Shown: one piece after another, positions 10,922-22,593 of the stretch | Layout: the number at the start of each line of letters is the position of its first letter | Position numbering within the stretch: the first letter of the stretch is position 1 | Assembly (NCBI GenBank): GCA_021521415.1 | Contig: JAIQDT010014638.1 | Location: 62,001-126,000, forward strand | DNA: 64,000 nt | From: Bidens hawaiensis | Lineage: Eukaryota > Streptophyta > Magnoliopsida > Asterales > Asteraceae | Direction: 5' to 3' | The notes under the pieces: model-generated | Database searches by the model: none | The model's input: the letters and a program-made list of their open reading frames with translations, nothing else | Told to the model about the DNA's origin: nothing | Translations under genes and position numbers: made by a program

Positions 10922-10933
10922 TGGTATCAGAGC
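10922..10933 (+). promoter_or_regulatory. Copia primer-binding site (tRNA-Met)
   Basis: TGGTATCAGAGC lies two bases after the LTR end at 10919, matching the 3' end complement of initiator tRNA-Met. The leader that follows, to 11240, is AT/GT-rich, non-coding and similar to the leader of the reversed copy at about 56100-56694. Confidence 0.9.
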
Positions 10934-12460
10934 GTCCAGGGTTAGATTGGTAGTGATTTAAGGTATTTAAGTATGAATTGATATAGAATTCAGTATTTAT
11001 TTGTTAAAATTCAGTTTAATTTTGAGTTTATTGAATTTGGTTGAATTATCGTTCTGAAATGATAATTGGATGTTGAATTGGGGGAAATTGTGTTCAGATT
11101 GAATTGTGTGAGGATTGGAAGGAGTGAATTGAGTAATTAATTGTGTTTGATTTGAGGATTTGAATTTTGTACAGAACAGGGGATATTAGGTGTTGATTAA
11201 TTGGAATTTGGTGATTATTGGTTTGAGTTGAGGTTTACGGAATACTGTAACATCCTACTTTCGGTAGGAATTAATAAAATAAATTCTTTTATTTTATTAT
11301 GTGTCGTTCATCGGTTTAAATAAATAAACTAATTGAAGGTGGGCTTGGACTTTAAAAAATGGAATAAGAGATGGAATGGGCCTTAGGTCCATGGGCTTAA
11401 AGGAGTATGAATACCCCTTAAACCCTAATCCTTTCCATTTTTATCCATCTCTACACGATAGCCTACACCATCAAAACACACACAAACACCATCCTTTATC
11501 CTGAATCAAGATCCGGAGGCGAAAACCCGAGCTTGTGGGTGCTTGAATGTCATGATGAGCCAAACCTACATCAAGACTAGCTCGAGTTCATTAACCGACT
11601 CGTTTAAGGTACGTTTATAACGAGAACTTGTTCATTAAGGTTCGGATTTGTCTAGAAATCATAGATCTGTTTAAGTATGGTGATAACGAATCAAATGCAA
11701 CAAATCTTACTGAAATCCGCTAACGTTTGATGGGGTAATTGATTGATTAATAAACCGGGTTTATAAATGAACAACTCACACCCTCTAAAAACCGATGTTT
11801 GAATGAATGGATGATTGGGGTTTGTTATCGCTGAGATTGCGAGTCTATTGGTACCAAAATCATGTTGTTTCATCATGATTTGATGGGTTAATTGCCGATC
11901 TGGGGTCTGTTAACCGTTTATGTTCATATTGATTTTGACTTTGACCTCTGTGTCAAAGTCTGGATAAGATTGATGCAATTCGTTATGATAAGATAATGAA
12001 TTAGTTCACCCATTCGTTATCTCTAGATAACGAATTAGTTCACTCATTCATTATGTGCAGATAACGAATCAGTTCACCCGTTTGTTATGTTAAGATAATG
12101 AAGTAACTCACCAATTCGTTATGATTAAGATAACGAATTAAGTCATTCGTTATTCATCAATTCGTTATGATAAGATAACGAACCAGATAACGAAACAAGT
12201 TGTGGTAAGATAACAAACCCGATAGCGAATCAGATAACGAATTAGGCTTGATTCGTTATAGCGAAGGAATTAGCGAATTTGTTCATAATTTAAAATTCTA
12301 ATGAAAAATTTGTTAAACCCAGCCAGGGGCTCTGCCCTATGGACCCCGCTAGGGGCGCTGCCCCCGGACCCCCGTTCGTTGAGGGTAATAATTAAACTAG
12401 AAACACGATATAGGTAGTGATAATTAAATTCATACGTGTAATTTTTATACAGTTAGTCGT

Positions 12461-13135
12461 TGTTTTGGACAAAAATCTGGTAAGGATAATGTATCCAAAT
12501 CCGTAATTGTGTGGTATAGTGCTTTGATGATAATGATGAATATAAGAACAAAATGGAGACGCACACCGTGATTTGTTGCAAGGAAAAACCCTTTAATCTT
12601 AATCAGATTAAAGGAAAAAAACCCCGGGTGATGATAACTTGTCTATCACCAATTTATTAATATGAAAAATGAGGATACAAGGTTGGAGATTATGATCAGT
12701 GTTTACAATAATTCTAAGTGTGTGTGTGTGTGTGTGTATGTGTGTGTGTGTGTGTGTTGCTGGCTTAGCTTGCTCTCTGGATGATTATGAACGTGTAGTA
12801 TATATAGGGTGTGTGCCTTAACTGATCATAACTCAATGGAGTTATAAATAATAAAGACAATTAACTAATTTTCCCAAAAATCCGCCATTATCTTGAATAT
12901 AAACGTAACAACCACTTTAACCATGTGTTCCATCACTTATACTGCAAAATAGGGGGTTGACCAGGTCTCATAGCCGTTACATCTGTTATATATATTATTA
13001 TACAAAGGAAACAATCATTAGTAAATAATGAGGACTGAGGATCCTTGATCCTAACAGGATCTGACTAAGGATAACTGATCCAAGAATATGTGCCAGGATA
13101 ACGTATCCACAGTGTCAAATTTCTGAGCACTAACA
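12461..13135 (-). mobile_element. Tat element 3' LTR
   Basis: It is nearly identical to 21643-22195 from the AAAAACCCTTTAATCTTAAT block onward. It includes a TG/GT microsatellite (12718-12757) and a TATATATA box (12798-12806). On the minus strand the polypurine tract TTTTGGGGGCAAT precedes the LTR start TGTTAGTGCTC, which identifies this as the 3' LTR. Confidence 0.82.
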
Positions 13136-14121
13136 ATTGCCCCCAAAATGGCGGTTGTGATAAGATCACAGCTGTCATTTTGCCTTTGAATTCAAACTTC
13201 ATACAAAAACATATGATATTTGACCAGCTGGATATAATTATCATATATGAATGGAGTATCCTTGGGAACTTCTCAACTGGTTGTATATCCTTCTCCCTGC
13301 AAATCATGTACAACTAGTAACACCTGTTTAACCCAGGTGGAATCTGGGTTAGGGATTTTGGTAAGTTTAGGTGACCTATGATTAATAATAATTGAAAACT
13401 TTTGACTATTCGCTTGTTACTTGTTATTTTGAAAGTTTGTTTGTTATAGCTTTAGTCTTGTTGAAAGCTTTAAGAAATAATGATTTTTCTGTGATCCGTG
13501 TAGAAGTAAGTTAAGGATTTCGGATCCATAAGTCTTGATCCTCGTAATTGAACTTAGGATATCTGTTGCAAATAACTTATAAAATCAATTGGGATTAGAC
13601 CTATCAAACTGGGTACAAACCCACAAAAAAACTGGGGACAAGCCCGTGCAACTGGGGACAAGCCCAGGAACTGGGGACAAATCCAAAAACTGGGGACAAA
13701 CCCAAACTGGGGACTGGCCCAAGATACGGATGTTAACTGGGGACTCGCCCAACACGAGATTTAGCCCAAACATGAGATAACATGAAAATGTTATAAAATG
13801 GTGGTATGGTAAGTCTACCATAAATCGTAGGATCCTCTATTTAGCCGAAGACAACGAAATTATCAGCCACTAAGCGTGTACTGGTCCCGCTGCCCCAGAC
13901 TATACGTTGGATAGCGTGCGCTCCAGGCGAGTGTGTAGAAACTCTAATTTATAAGAAAGGTGAAAACCTTTAAACCTTGGAAGATATGACCATCGGGGGT
14001 CATACCTTAATCGTGGGCTAGGACAAGGGAAATAGTAAAGTACCTTAAAGGTGAAGGAGAGGTGGCCAACCTCTTGATCATTGAACATCTTAATAATGCC
14101 CTGCATTGTTACTTAAAACTT
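13136..14121 (-). mobile_element. 3' non-coding part of the Tat element
   Basis: This lies between the 3' LTR and the inserted non-autonomous array. It holds the polypurine tract (13136-13152) and a minisatellite (13600-13755). The open frames here (for example 13065-13313 and 13900-14106) show no recognisable protein. It ends at the array's terminal TGACAAG at 14122. Confidence 0.6.
13600..13755. repeat. Minisatellite, unit AACTGGGGACAAGCCC-like
   Basis: Seven or more imperfect copies of AACTGGGGACAAGCCC with variable 4-10 bp spacers. The open frames on both strands here (13585-13821 and 13589-13780) are products of the repeat and not genes. Confidence 0.85.
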
Positions 14122-14646
14122 TGACAAGACCCGAGCCAGGGTGCGGAAGCGTGAAAATAGTCGGTATTAACGGTGTGGAGCTCGGATCTAGGGTTAGGAT
14201 CGAATCTACTCGTATTCACTCTTGAAAGATGTTTGGACGGATGAGGTGTATTGGGAGAGAGCCTAATTTGATTAACAATCAATAATAGGATGAACAATAG
14301 TAATCAAAACACAAAAGATATAAATGGTAGAATGATAATATTAGTCGAATGATTCTCACAAAGATGAATCACTCATACATACATTCATACATACATTGGA
14401 TTAAGAAATATTAGCTGCCTCCAGGAGAGCTCATCCTGCAGGAGGAGACTCTCTCAAAGGGATAAACTTTAGATCTCACTCAAAATAAAATACAGTCACT
14501 CATACTAGACAAATGAATAAAATATCTATTTATACTAGTCTACCATGACTTGGTCTTCAAGTCATCCACCCTTGGTTGAGACCAAAAAATATATTTTTCA
14601 CCCACAAATTAATTCGATGCGTCGGTCAAAAACATAAGTTCCAACA
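14122..14646 (-). mobile_element. Array LTR 1
   Basis: A 525-bp LTR with a minus-strand TATAAATA box (complement at about 14527-14534), leaving a short U3 of about 110 bp and a long R/U5. It carries the CGAGCC/GTGCGGAAGCGTGAAAAT start and the TTCCAACA end shared by the other two LTRs. Confidence 0.8.
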
Positions 14647-16701
14647 ATCTCCCCCTTTGACAGATGCCATCGAATTTCTTCCATGATTACCTCATAACTC
14701 GTTGTCTTTCGTTGAAATTCTCCCCCTCACGTTAACCTTCTCCCATTGTTCATTTCGAATTATCACTCTGGATATAGTTGTATGGGCATATGAACGAGGC
14801 TTTGAACTTCAAAGATCAACTGCAAGTTACAAGGTTATCACAAAAAGAAATAAACTCAATGTGATCATCAAATAATCTTCAATTCTTCAAATTTGTCTCC
14901 TCCCTTGTAAATCATCTTCAAACCATTCCCTGAATCAAGATAGCATTCAAGTCAACTATAACCCGTTCTTGACTGTTCAAGTGACTATTTCATAGGTGGT
15001 TAAACTCTACTAATCATCCTTTCAACATTGTTACTCGTGATGACTATATCTTCTCATCCGTACTAGGAAATCTGAATACTTACAAACTATGAAACATCTT
15101 TGAAAAGCCATGGATTATTGATCTTGATCAACTTTTTGTTAACTTGAGTCTTTTACTTGATTTGAAGTATGCAATTTGCAATGAAATTCAAAGATTTTTA
15201 CACTCCCAATTTCGTTGAAATTGTCTTTAATAAATGTGTCTTCAAATCAAGTGTGGGTGAAGAAATCTCCACCATCCTTATCAAGGTTGTAAAAATCTGA
15301 AAATAAACACTTGTTCTTGTAAAGCTTTTGAAGAAGTCATGAATTGGATGAGGTTTGAATTCCATAAGCTTGTTGAAGATTGAAGAAATATTACCAAAAT
15401 ACCCCTGAGTATATATCTTCCGTAGAGAACAGCTTTGTCAAACGGTCAACGGCACCAAAAATCTCAAAAGTTTCTTCAAAACATTGAAATGTTTCACACA
15501 CTCTGTTTCCTAGCACACAGTGTGCTTGGGATCACTTTCCTAGCAAAAAGTGTGCTTGGGAGCACTTTCCTAGCACAAAGTGTGCTTTGGAGCACTTTCC
15601 TGGCACAAAGTGTGCCCGGAAAGCAAAATACTTGGGATTTTTCATTTACTTTTTTACTAGCACACAGTGTGCTCGGAAGCACTTTCCTAGCACAAAGTGT
15701 GCCTGGAAAGTAAAATACTTGTGATTTCTCTTTTTTTTCACTAGCACAGAGTGTGCTCGGAAGCACTTTCCTAGCACAAAGTGTGTCCGGAAAGCAAAAT
15801 AGTTGTGATTTTTCATTTTTTTCACTAGCACACAATGTGCTCGGAAGCACTTTACTAGCACAAAGTGTTCTTGGGACTTAAATATAGTTTTCTTCAGAAG
15901 ACCAAAGATATACTTCACACTTGAACTTGATATGCCCGAGATAGAGTGTGCTCGAACCAAAAATTGTGCTTGGGTAAAACACAATATGTGCTCGAAGCAA
16001 CACTTAACCATTATCATTACTCGAGATCAATCTTATATGTTCATTGTGTGCTCGGTACATCAAAAATTCATTTCTGCATCATCAATCACTGATTTTCTCT
16101 TGCAGAACCTGCTTGAATATTCACTTTGCATTTGCTACAACAAATAATGATAATAGTGCCTCTAGTACCTGCTCATTCTTGACTTGTACCTTCTTCATAT
16201 CAGTTTGTACCAACGGAAACGTTTTCCAACATACCATATCCTGTTTGCGCAGCACACTTATCAAAATCAATATCGAACAAACAAAACCCTAATTCTTTCA
16301 GATCGAAAAAGTAGTTCCGAAATCTAAAAAGAATCGATGAGCAATATCCAGGTCATCTTGAAATAAATAAAGGAAATCTATCTTCAATCTTATCCATAAC
16401 CTTTTCAGATCTGAAAATCATCAAATGAACAGAGTTGCCCCAAAACGAGCCAAATAACACTGTTACATCAGATATGGACCATTCTGACCAAATAAACATG
16501 AAATTGATGTTGGATCTCCAAACGAGTCATCAACCCAAACATCAATCCATAAAATTTTCTCCGAATCATCAAATAATTTCAAAACCCCCAAAAATAATTT
16601 CAACGAACTTCATCGTTTAACGTCCATGGTGAATTCAAGAATGAAATGAATCGGTTCAGCGGTTAGTCTGAGCGATTCAGTAACCCCGCTATCATACCAA
16701 T
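14647..16701 (-). mobile_element. Array internal region 1 (non-coding)
   Basis: About 2.05 kb with no gag, protease, RT or integrase motif in any frame. It is bounded by CTCCCCC (the polypurine tract reversed) at 14649 and ATCATACCAA (the primer site reversed) at 16691. It contains the AGCACA..GTGTGC repeat block. The open frames within it (15435-15713, 15494-15850, 15646-16017 and others) are translations of the repeat. Confidence 0.8.
15505..15875. repeat. Palindromic AGCACA-NN-GTGTGC repeat block, unit 1
   Basis: About ten units of roughly 30 bp of the form CTAGCACAAAGTGTGCTTGG plus AGCACTTTC, grouped and separated by GCAAAATACTTGTGATTTYTC-like spacers. AGCACACAGTGTGCT is a near-perfect palindrome, so each unit can fold back. 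The same block is repeated at 18145-18510. Confidence 0.85.
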
Positions 16702-17218
16702 TGACACAACCGAGCCCCGGTGCGGAAGCGTGAAAATAGTTGGTATTAACGGTGTGGAGCTCGGATCTTGGGTTAGGATCGAATCTACTCGTATTCACTC
16801 TTGAAAGATGTTTGGATGGATGAGGTGTATTGGGAGAGAGCCTAATTTAATTAACAATCAATAATAGGATGAACAATTGTAATCAAAACACAAAAGATAT
16901 AAATGGTAGAATGATAATATTAGTCGAATGATTCTCACAAAGATGAATCACTCATACATATATTTGGATTAAGAAATATTAGCCGCCTCCAGGAGAGCTC
17001 ATCCTGGAGGAGGAGACTCTCTCAAAGGGATAAACCCTAGATCTCACTCAAAATACAATACAGTCACTCATACTAGACAAATAAATAAAAAAAACATCTA
17101 TCTATACTAGTCTAGCATGACTAGGTCTTCAAGTCATCCACCCATGGTTGAGACCAAAAAATATATTTTTCACCCACAAATTAATTCAATGCATCGGTCT
17201 AAAACATAAGTTCCAACA
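16702..17218 (-). mobile_element. Array LTR 2 (shared by both units)
   Basis: A 517-bp LTR between the two internal regions. It differs from LTR 1 by scattered substitutions and by one of two tandem CATACATT units near 16955. It acts as the 5' LTR of the low unit and the 3' LTR of the high unit. Confidence 0.8.
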
Positions 17219-19343
17219 ATCTCCCCCTTTGACTGAAGCCATCGAATTTCTTCCATGATTACCTCATAACTCCTTGTCTTTCGTTGAAATTCTCCCCCTC
17301 ACGTTAAGCTTCTCCCATTGTTCTTTTGGAATTATCACTCTTACACCACTTTTGGATATAGTTGTATGGGCATATGAACGAGGCTTTGAACTTCAAATTA
17401 TCAACTGCAAGTAACAAAGTTATCACAAAAAGAAATAAACTCAATGTGATCATCAAATAATCTTCAATTCTTCAAATTTGTCTCCTCCCTTGTAAATCAT
17501 CTTAAAACCATTCCATGAATCAAGATAGCATTCAAGTCAACCATAACCCATTCTTGACTGTTCAAGTGACTATTTCATAGGTGTTTAAACTCTACTAATC
17601 ATCCTTTCAACCTTGTTACTCGTGATGACTCTATCTTCTCATCCGTACTAGGAAATCTGAAAACTTACAAACTATGAAACATCTTTGAAAAACCTTGGAT
17701 TATTGATCTAGATCAACTTTTTGTTAACTTGAGTCTTTTACTTGTTTTGAAGCTTGCCATTTGCAATGAAATTCAAATATTTTTACTCCCCCAATTTCGT
17801 TGTGATTGTCTTTAATAAATGTGTCTTCAAATCAAGTGTGGGTGAAGAAATCTCCGCCATCCTTATCAAGATTGTAAAAATTTTAAAATAAACATATTCA
17901 TATGTTGGTTGACACTAAAAGTGATTAAATCCTTAAGCTTGGTCAACACTTGTACTTGTAAAGCTTTTGAAGAAGTCATGAATTGGATGAGGTTTGAATT
18001 CCATAAGCTTGTTGAAGATTGAAGAAATATTACCAAAATACCCCTGAGTATATATCTTCCGTAGAGAACAGCCTTGTCAAACGGTCAACGGCACCAAAAA
18101 TTTCAAAAGTTTCTTCAAAACTTTGAAATGTTTCACACACTTTGTTTCCTAGCACACAGTGTGCTTGGGATCACTTTCCTAGCAGAAAGTGTGCTTGGGA
18201 GCACTTTCCTAGCACAAAGTGTGCTTGGGAGCACTTTCCTAGCACAAAGTGTGCCCGGAAAGCAAAATACTTGTGATTTTTCATTTTCTTTTTTAATAGC
18301 ACCCAGTGTGCTCGGAAGCACTTTCCTAGCACAAAGTGTGTCCGGAAAGCAAAATACTTCTGATTTCTCATTTTTTTCACTAGCACACACTGTGCTCGGA
18401 AGCACTTTCCTAGCACAAAGTGTGCCCGGAAAGCAAAATAGTTGTGATTTTTCATTTTCTTCACTAGCACACAATGTGCTCGAAAGCATTTTACTAGCAC
18501 AAAGAATTCTTGGGACTTAAATATAGTTTTCTTTAGAAGACCAAAGATATACTTCACACTTGAACTTGATGTGCCCGAGATAGAGTGTGCTCGAACCAAA
18601 AATTATGCTTGGGAACACACAATCTGTGCTCGAAGCAACACTTAACCATTATCATTACTCAGGATCAATCTTATATGTTCATTGTGTGCTTGGTACATCA
18701 AAAATTCATTTATGCATTATCAATCACTGATTTGCTCTTGCAGAACCTGCTTGAATATTCACTTTGCATTTGCTACAACAAACAATGATAATATTGCCTC
18801 TAGTACCTGTTCATTCTTGACTTGTACCTTCTTCATATCAGTTTGTACCAACGGAAACGTTTTCCAACATACCATATCCTGTTTGTGCAGCACACTTATC
18901 AAAATCAATATCGAGCAAACAAAACCCTAATTCTTTCATATCGAAAAAGTAGTTCCGAAATCTAAAAAGAATCGATGAGCAAAATCCAGGTCATCTTGAA
19001 ATAAATAAATAAAAGAAATCTATCTTCAATCTTATCCACAACCTTTTCAGATCCGGAAATCATCAAATGAACAGAGTTGCCCCAAAACGAACCAAATAAC
19101 ACTGTTACATCAGATCTGGACCATTCTGACCAAATAAACATGATATTGATGTTGGATCTCCAAACGAGTCATCAACCCAAACATCAATCCATAAAATTTT
19201 CTCCGAATCATCAAATAATTTCAAAACCCCCAAAAATAATTTCAACGAACTTCATCGTTTAACGTCCATGGTGAATTCAAGAGCGAAATGAATCGGTTCA
19301 GCGGTTATTCTGAACTATTCGGTAACCCCACTATGATACCGAT
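17219..19343 (-). mobile_element. Array internal region 2 (non-coding)
   Basis: It matches 14647-16701 across its length. It carries a segment of roughly 55 bp near 17889-17950 (around CATATGTTGGTTGACACTAA) that unit 1 lacks, with a short ACA match at the ends of the gap. The repeat block is at 18145-18510. No coding domain is present. Confidence 0.8.
18145..18510. repeat. Palindromic AGCACA-NN-GTGTGC repeat block, unit 2
   Basis: The second copy of the block at 15505-15875, with similar unit number and order and point differences such as AGCAGAAAGTGTGC and AGCACCCAGTGTGC. It shows that the block was present before the tandem duplication. Confidence 0.85.
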
Positions 19344-19725
19344 TGACAAAACCGAGCCCCGGTGCAGAAGTATGAAATTAATCGGTATTAACGGTGTGGA
19401 GCTCGGATCTAGGGTTAGGATCGAATCCACCCGTATTCACTCTTGAAAGATGTTTGGACGGCTGAGGTGTATTGGGAGAGAACTTGATTTGATTAACAAT
19501 TAATAATAGGATGAACAATTGTAATAAAAACACAAAAGATATAAATGGTAGAATGATAATATTAGTCGAATGATTCTCACAAAGATGAATCACTCATACA
19601 TACATTCATACATACATTGGATTAAGAAATATCAGCCGCCTCAAGGAGAGCTCATCCTGAAGGAGGAGACTCTCTCAAAGGGATAAACCCTAGATCTCAC
19701 TCAAAATACAATACAGTCACTCGTA
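19344..19725 (-). mobile_element. Array LTR 3, truncated
   Basis: It starts TGACAAAACCGAGCC and follows LTRs 1 and 2 as far as the ACAGTCACTCRTACT block, then changes abruptly to aRNH coding sequence of the Tat element. The primer-site-like word (reverse of TATGATACCGAT) lies just below its start. Confidence 0.78.
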
Positions 19726-19729
19726 CTTG

Positions 19730-21640
19730 AAGACACCTGATCCTCATGCGTTTAGCTAATTGCAAACCTATGATCAGAGCTTCATATGTTGCCTCATTAT
19801 TTGTCGCTTGGAACTCACAGGCTATAGACAGGGGTAATATGCCCCCCCTGTGGCGATTTCAGTAGGATACCCAGTCCTTTTTCTCTTACATTGGAAGCTC
19901 CATCTGTGAAGAGCATCCAAGGATCCTTGGTTTCTTCTAGTTGTTGGACTTCTAAATCAGCTTCCTTTTCCATGTCATTGGTGAAATAAGCCACAAAGTC
20001 TGCTAGTGCTTGCAATTTAATGGCTGTTTTGGGTTCATACTGAATATCATATGCACTCACCTTCACAGCCCATTTGGCCATCCTTCCTGACAATTCTGAT
20101 TTTCTAAGCACATTCTTAACAGGATAATTAGTTCTCAAAATAATAGTATGCGTTTCAAAGTAATGTCTTAATTTAGTAGAAGCCATAGTAAGTGCAAGAA
20201 GTAATTTTTCTAAATGAGAATACCTGGCTTCCACCTCTAGTATAATTTTACTTACATAATAAACTAGATGTTGTTCACCTTCATGATCCTTCACGAGGAC
20301 TGCACTTACTGCATTTCCTGAAACAGCTAGGTATAGATACAGGGATTCTCCATCCACAGGCTTCATCAGAGCTGATGCTGAGGATAAGTAATCCTTTAAA
20401 GCTTTAAGTGCATCCTCATGCTTCTCGTTCCATTCGAACTTCTTATTCTTCCTAAGGATGTCATAGAAGTCTTTGCACTTCTCCGAGGATCTGAAAATGA
20501 ATCTGTTGAGAGTAGCTGTTCTCCCCGTCAATCTTTGGACATCCTTAGCATTCACATGAGACTTCAAATTGACTATGGCTTCTATCTGTTCGGGCCTCAC
20601 TTCTATTCCTCTTTTGGTCACCATGTATCCTAGGAATTTCCCAGCTTTGACACCAAAATGGTATTTTGATGGATTCAGCTTCATATTGTATTGATCCAGG
20701 ATGTTGAAAGCTTCTTCTAGGTCTCTAAGGTGATCCTCTGCCCTTTTTGATTTTACCACCATGTCATCTATGTAGACCTTCGTAGTCTTGCCTAACTGAT
20801 TATTGAACATCATGTTGAATAATCTTTGATATGATGCCCTTGCATGTCTTAGTCCGAATGGCGTTGTAATATAACAGTATATGCCGGTGGGAGTCATGAA
20901 TGTTGTATCCTCTTGATCAGATGGTTCCATCTGAATTTGTTGAAATCCAGAGGAAGCATCCATAAAGGTGAGCATCTCATGTCCTGCTGTTGCATCCACC
21001 ATGGAGTTTATATGTGGTAACGGGAAAGGATCCTTGGGACATGCCTTTTTTAAATTAGTAAATTCGATACACACCCGCCACTTTCCAATCTTTTTAGAAA
21101 CAACAACCACATTAGCTAACCATTGAGGATACTTAACCTCTCTGATCATACCGGCCTTAAGAAGTTTTTCAACTTCTTGTACGATCGCGTTCTTCTCAGG
21201 AACGAATTTCCTTTGCTTCCGATGGACGGTTTAACAGATAAATCAAGGCCTAACTTGTGAGTAATTACCTCCTTAGAAATACCTGTTATGTCTGAATGTT
21301 TGAAGGAAAACGTGGACTTTCTTCGCTTTAGGAAGGATATTATATCCTCCTCGATCTCACTGGTGATACTGGATCTTAGGAACACTTTCACATCTGGATC
21401 ATCGGATACCACTTTTATATCTTTCTCCCAAGCTTCCAGAACGTCCCTAGGATGCTGTTGTGGTTGCTATGCTATCGTCTACTTGGTTGTTGGCTTCATA
21501 GATGAAGAATAATAGTTCTTGGCTTCCGCCTGATCACCTTCTATCCTTACTACTCCCCAAGGAGTTGGAAGTTTAATACATTGATGGTAAGTAGAGGCTA
21601 CTGCCTTCATCCCATGTAGCCAAGGCCTGCCTAAAATAAC
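19730..21640 (-). pseudogene. Tat-type gypsy pol: protease end, RT, RNase H, start of aRNH
   Basis: On the minus strand, 21640-21420 reads [20 protein letters not shown] (C-terminal protease block) and contains stops. 21412-21146 is the linker with the SEIEEDIISFLKRRKSTFSF region. 21149-19815 is a 444-codon open frame with WLANVVVVSKKIGKWRVCIE, ACPKDPFPLP, the RT active site VYIDDMVVKSK (YIDD intact), GRTATLNRFI, an RNase H domain and then LFTDGASN, which opens the second RNase H. A frameshift at the C-run near 19840 moves the reading to ACEFQATNNEATYEALIIGL, which is cut at about 19730 by the array. Gag and integrase are absent. Confidence 0.88.
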
Positions 21641-21642
21641 AT

Positions 21643-21783
21643 TGCGAGGAAAAACCCTTTAATCTTAATCAGATTAATGGAAAAAAACCCCGGGTGATGA
21701 TAACTTGTCAATCACCAATTTATTAATATGAAAAATGAGGATACAAAGTTGGAGATTACGATCAGTGTTTACAATAATTCTAA

Positions 21784-21818
<35 letters not shown>

Positions 21819-22195
21819 GCTGGCTTAGCTTGCTCTCTGGATGATTATCAACGTGTAGTATATATAGGGTGTGTGCCTTAACTGATCATAACTCAATGGA
21901 GTTATAAATAATAAAGACAATTAACTAATTTTCCAAAAAGTCCGCCACTATCTTGAATATAAACATAACAGCCACTTTGACCACGTGCTCCATTACTTAT
22001 ACTGCGAAATAGGGGGTATACCAGATTTCTTAGCCGTTACATCTATCAAATATATTATTATACAAAGGAAATAATCGTTACTAAATAATGAGTACTAAGG
22101 ATCCTTGATCCTGACAGGATCTTACTAAGGATAACTGATCCTAGAATATGTGCTAGGATAACGTATCCATATTGTCAAATTTCTTTGCACTAACA
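21643..22195 (-). mobile_element. Tat element 5' LTR, start of the plus-strand copy missing
   Basis: It matches 12581-13135. The first 120 bp or so of the LTR as seen at 12461, together with the primer site, leader and gag, have been removed by a deletion that fuses the LTR to protease codons at about 21642. A GT microsatellite is at 21786-21818. Confidence 0.8.
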
Positions 22196-22593
22196 GTCGT
22201 GCACATCTCAATAAAGGAATAACCATAAACGGTGAACGTAGCCGAGTTCAAGTGAGTTTCTAGCCCCATTCCTTATTATGTTTTCAGGGTTGTGTGTATA
22301 CTCGATGTGATTAGTTAATACACTTATCCTAAGTGAAAAGTTTATTCCTTATATGATATATGTGGAAGGTATGAATGATTGCATGTCGGTACGCGAACGA
22401 TCTTCGGATATTGCATGTATCGTCAAGCTACAATTACGGATATGAATACTATATATAATGTGTGAATGATATATGAATGTTATGAACGAATGTAAGAGAT
22501 GGTTAGGTACAGAAGAAAAGGATTGAACCCTAATAATACTCAAGGCAGAAAGGGGACCGGGCCCTAATAATTCTCGAGCCAGAAAGGGAACCG

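Larger units (their letters stand above)
14122..19725 (-). mobile_element. Tandem array LTR-internal-LTR-internal-LTR of a non-autonomous LTR element
   Basis: Three LTR copies (14122-14646, 16702-17218 and 19344 to about 19725, the last truncated) alternate with two near-identical internal regions (14647-16701 and 17219-19343). LTR ends are TGACAMRACC and AAGTTCCAACA. On the minus strand each internal region starts with a TTGGTATSATAGCGGGG primer-site-like word and ends with the polypurine tract GGGGGAGAT before the LTR start TGTTGGAAC. Neither internal region codes for gag or pol, so this is a large non-autonomous (LARD-like) element. The shared central LTR marks unequal recombination between copies. 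The right edge abuts the Tat aRNH fragment. Confidence 0.82.
12461..22195 (-). mobile_element. Tat-lineage gypsy element, internally deleted
   Basis: Its ends, TGTTTTGGAC and TTTGCACTAACA, are flanked by GTCGT at 12456-12460 and 22196-22200. One LTR is 12461-13135. The other is 21643-22195 and lacks its first 120 bp or so. The pol fragment (19730-21640) is on the minus strand and carries a second RNase H (aRNH), typical of the Tat/Ogre/Retand group. Gag is missing, integrase is not visible, and the interior holds the non-autonomous array at 14122-19725. Confidence 0.82.

Noticed and set aside
13585..13821. Open frames at 13585-13821 and 13589-13780
   Set aside because: They arise from the AACTGGGGACAAGCCC minisatellite on both strands.
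15494..16017. Long open frames on both strands across the AGCACA..GTGTGC block (also 18074-18599)
   Set aside because: They are translations of a roughly 30-bp repeat, occur in several frames at once and have no domain. The same shadows appear in the tandem copy.
15505..18510. CRISPR-like look of regularly spaced palindromic repeats
   Set aside because: Spacers are nearly identical between units and the context is a plant LTR element. No cas genes are present.
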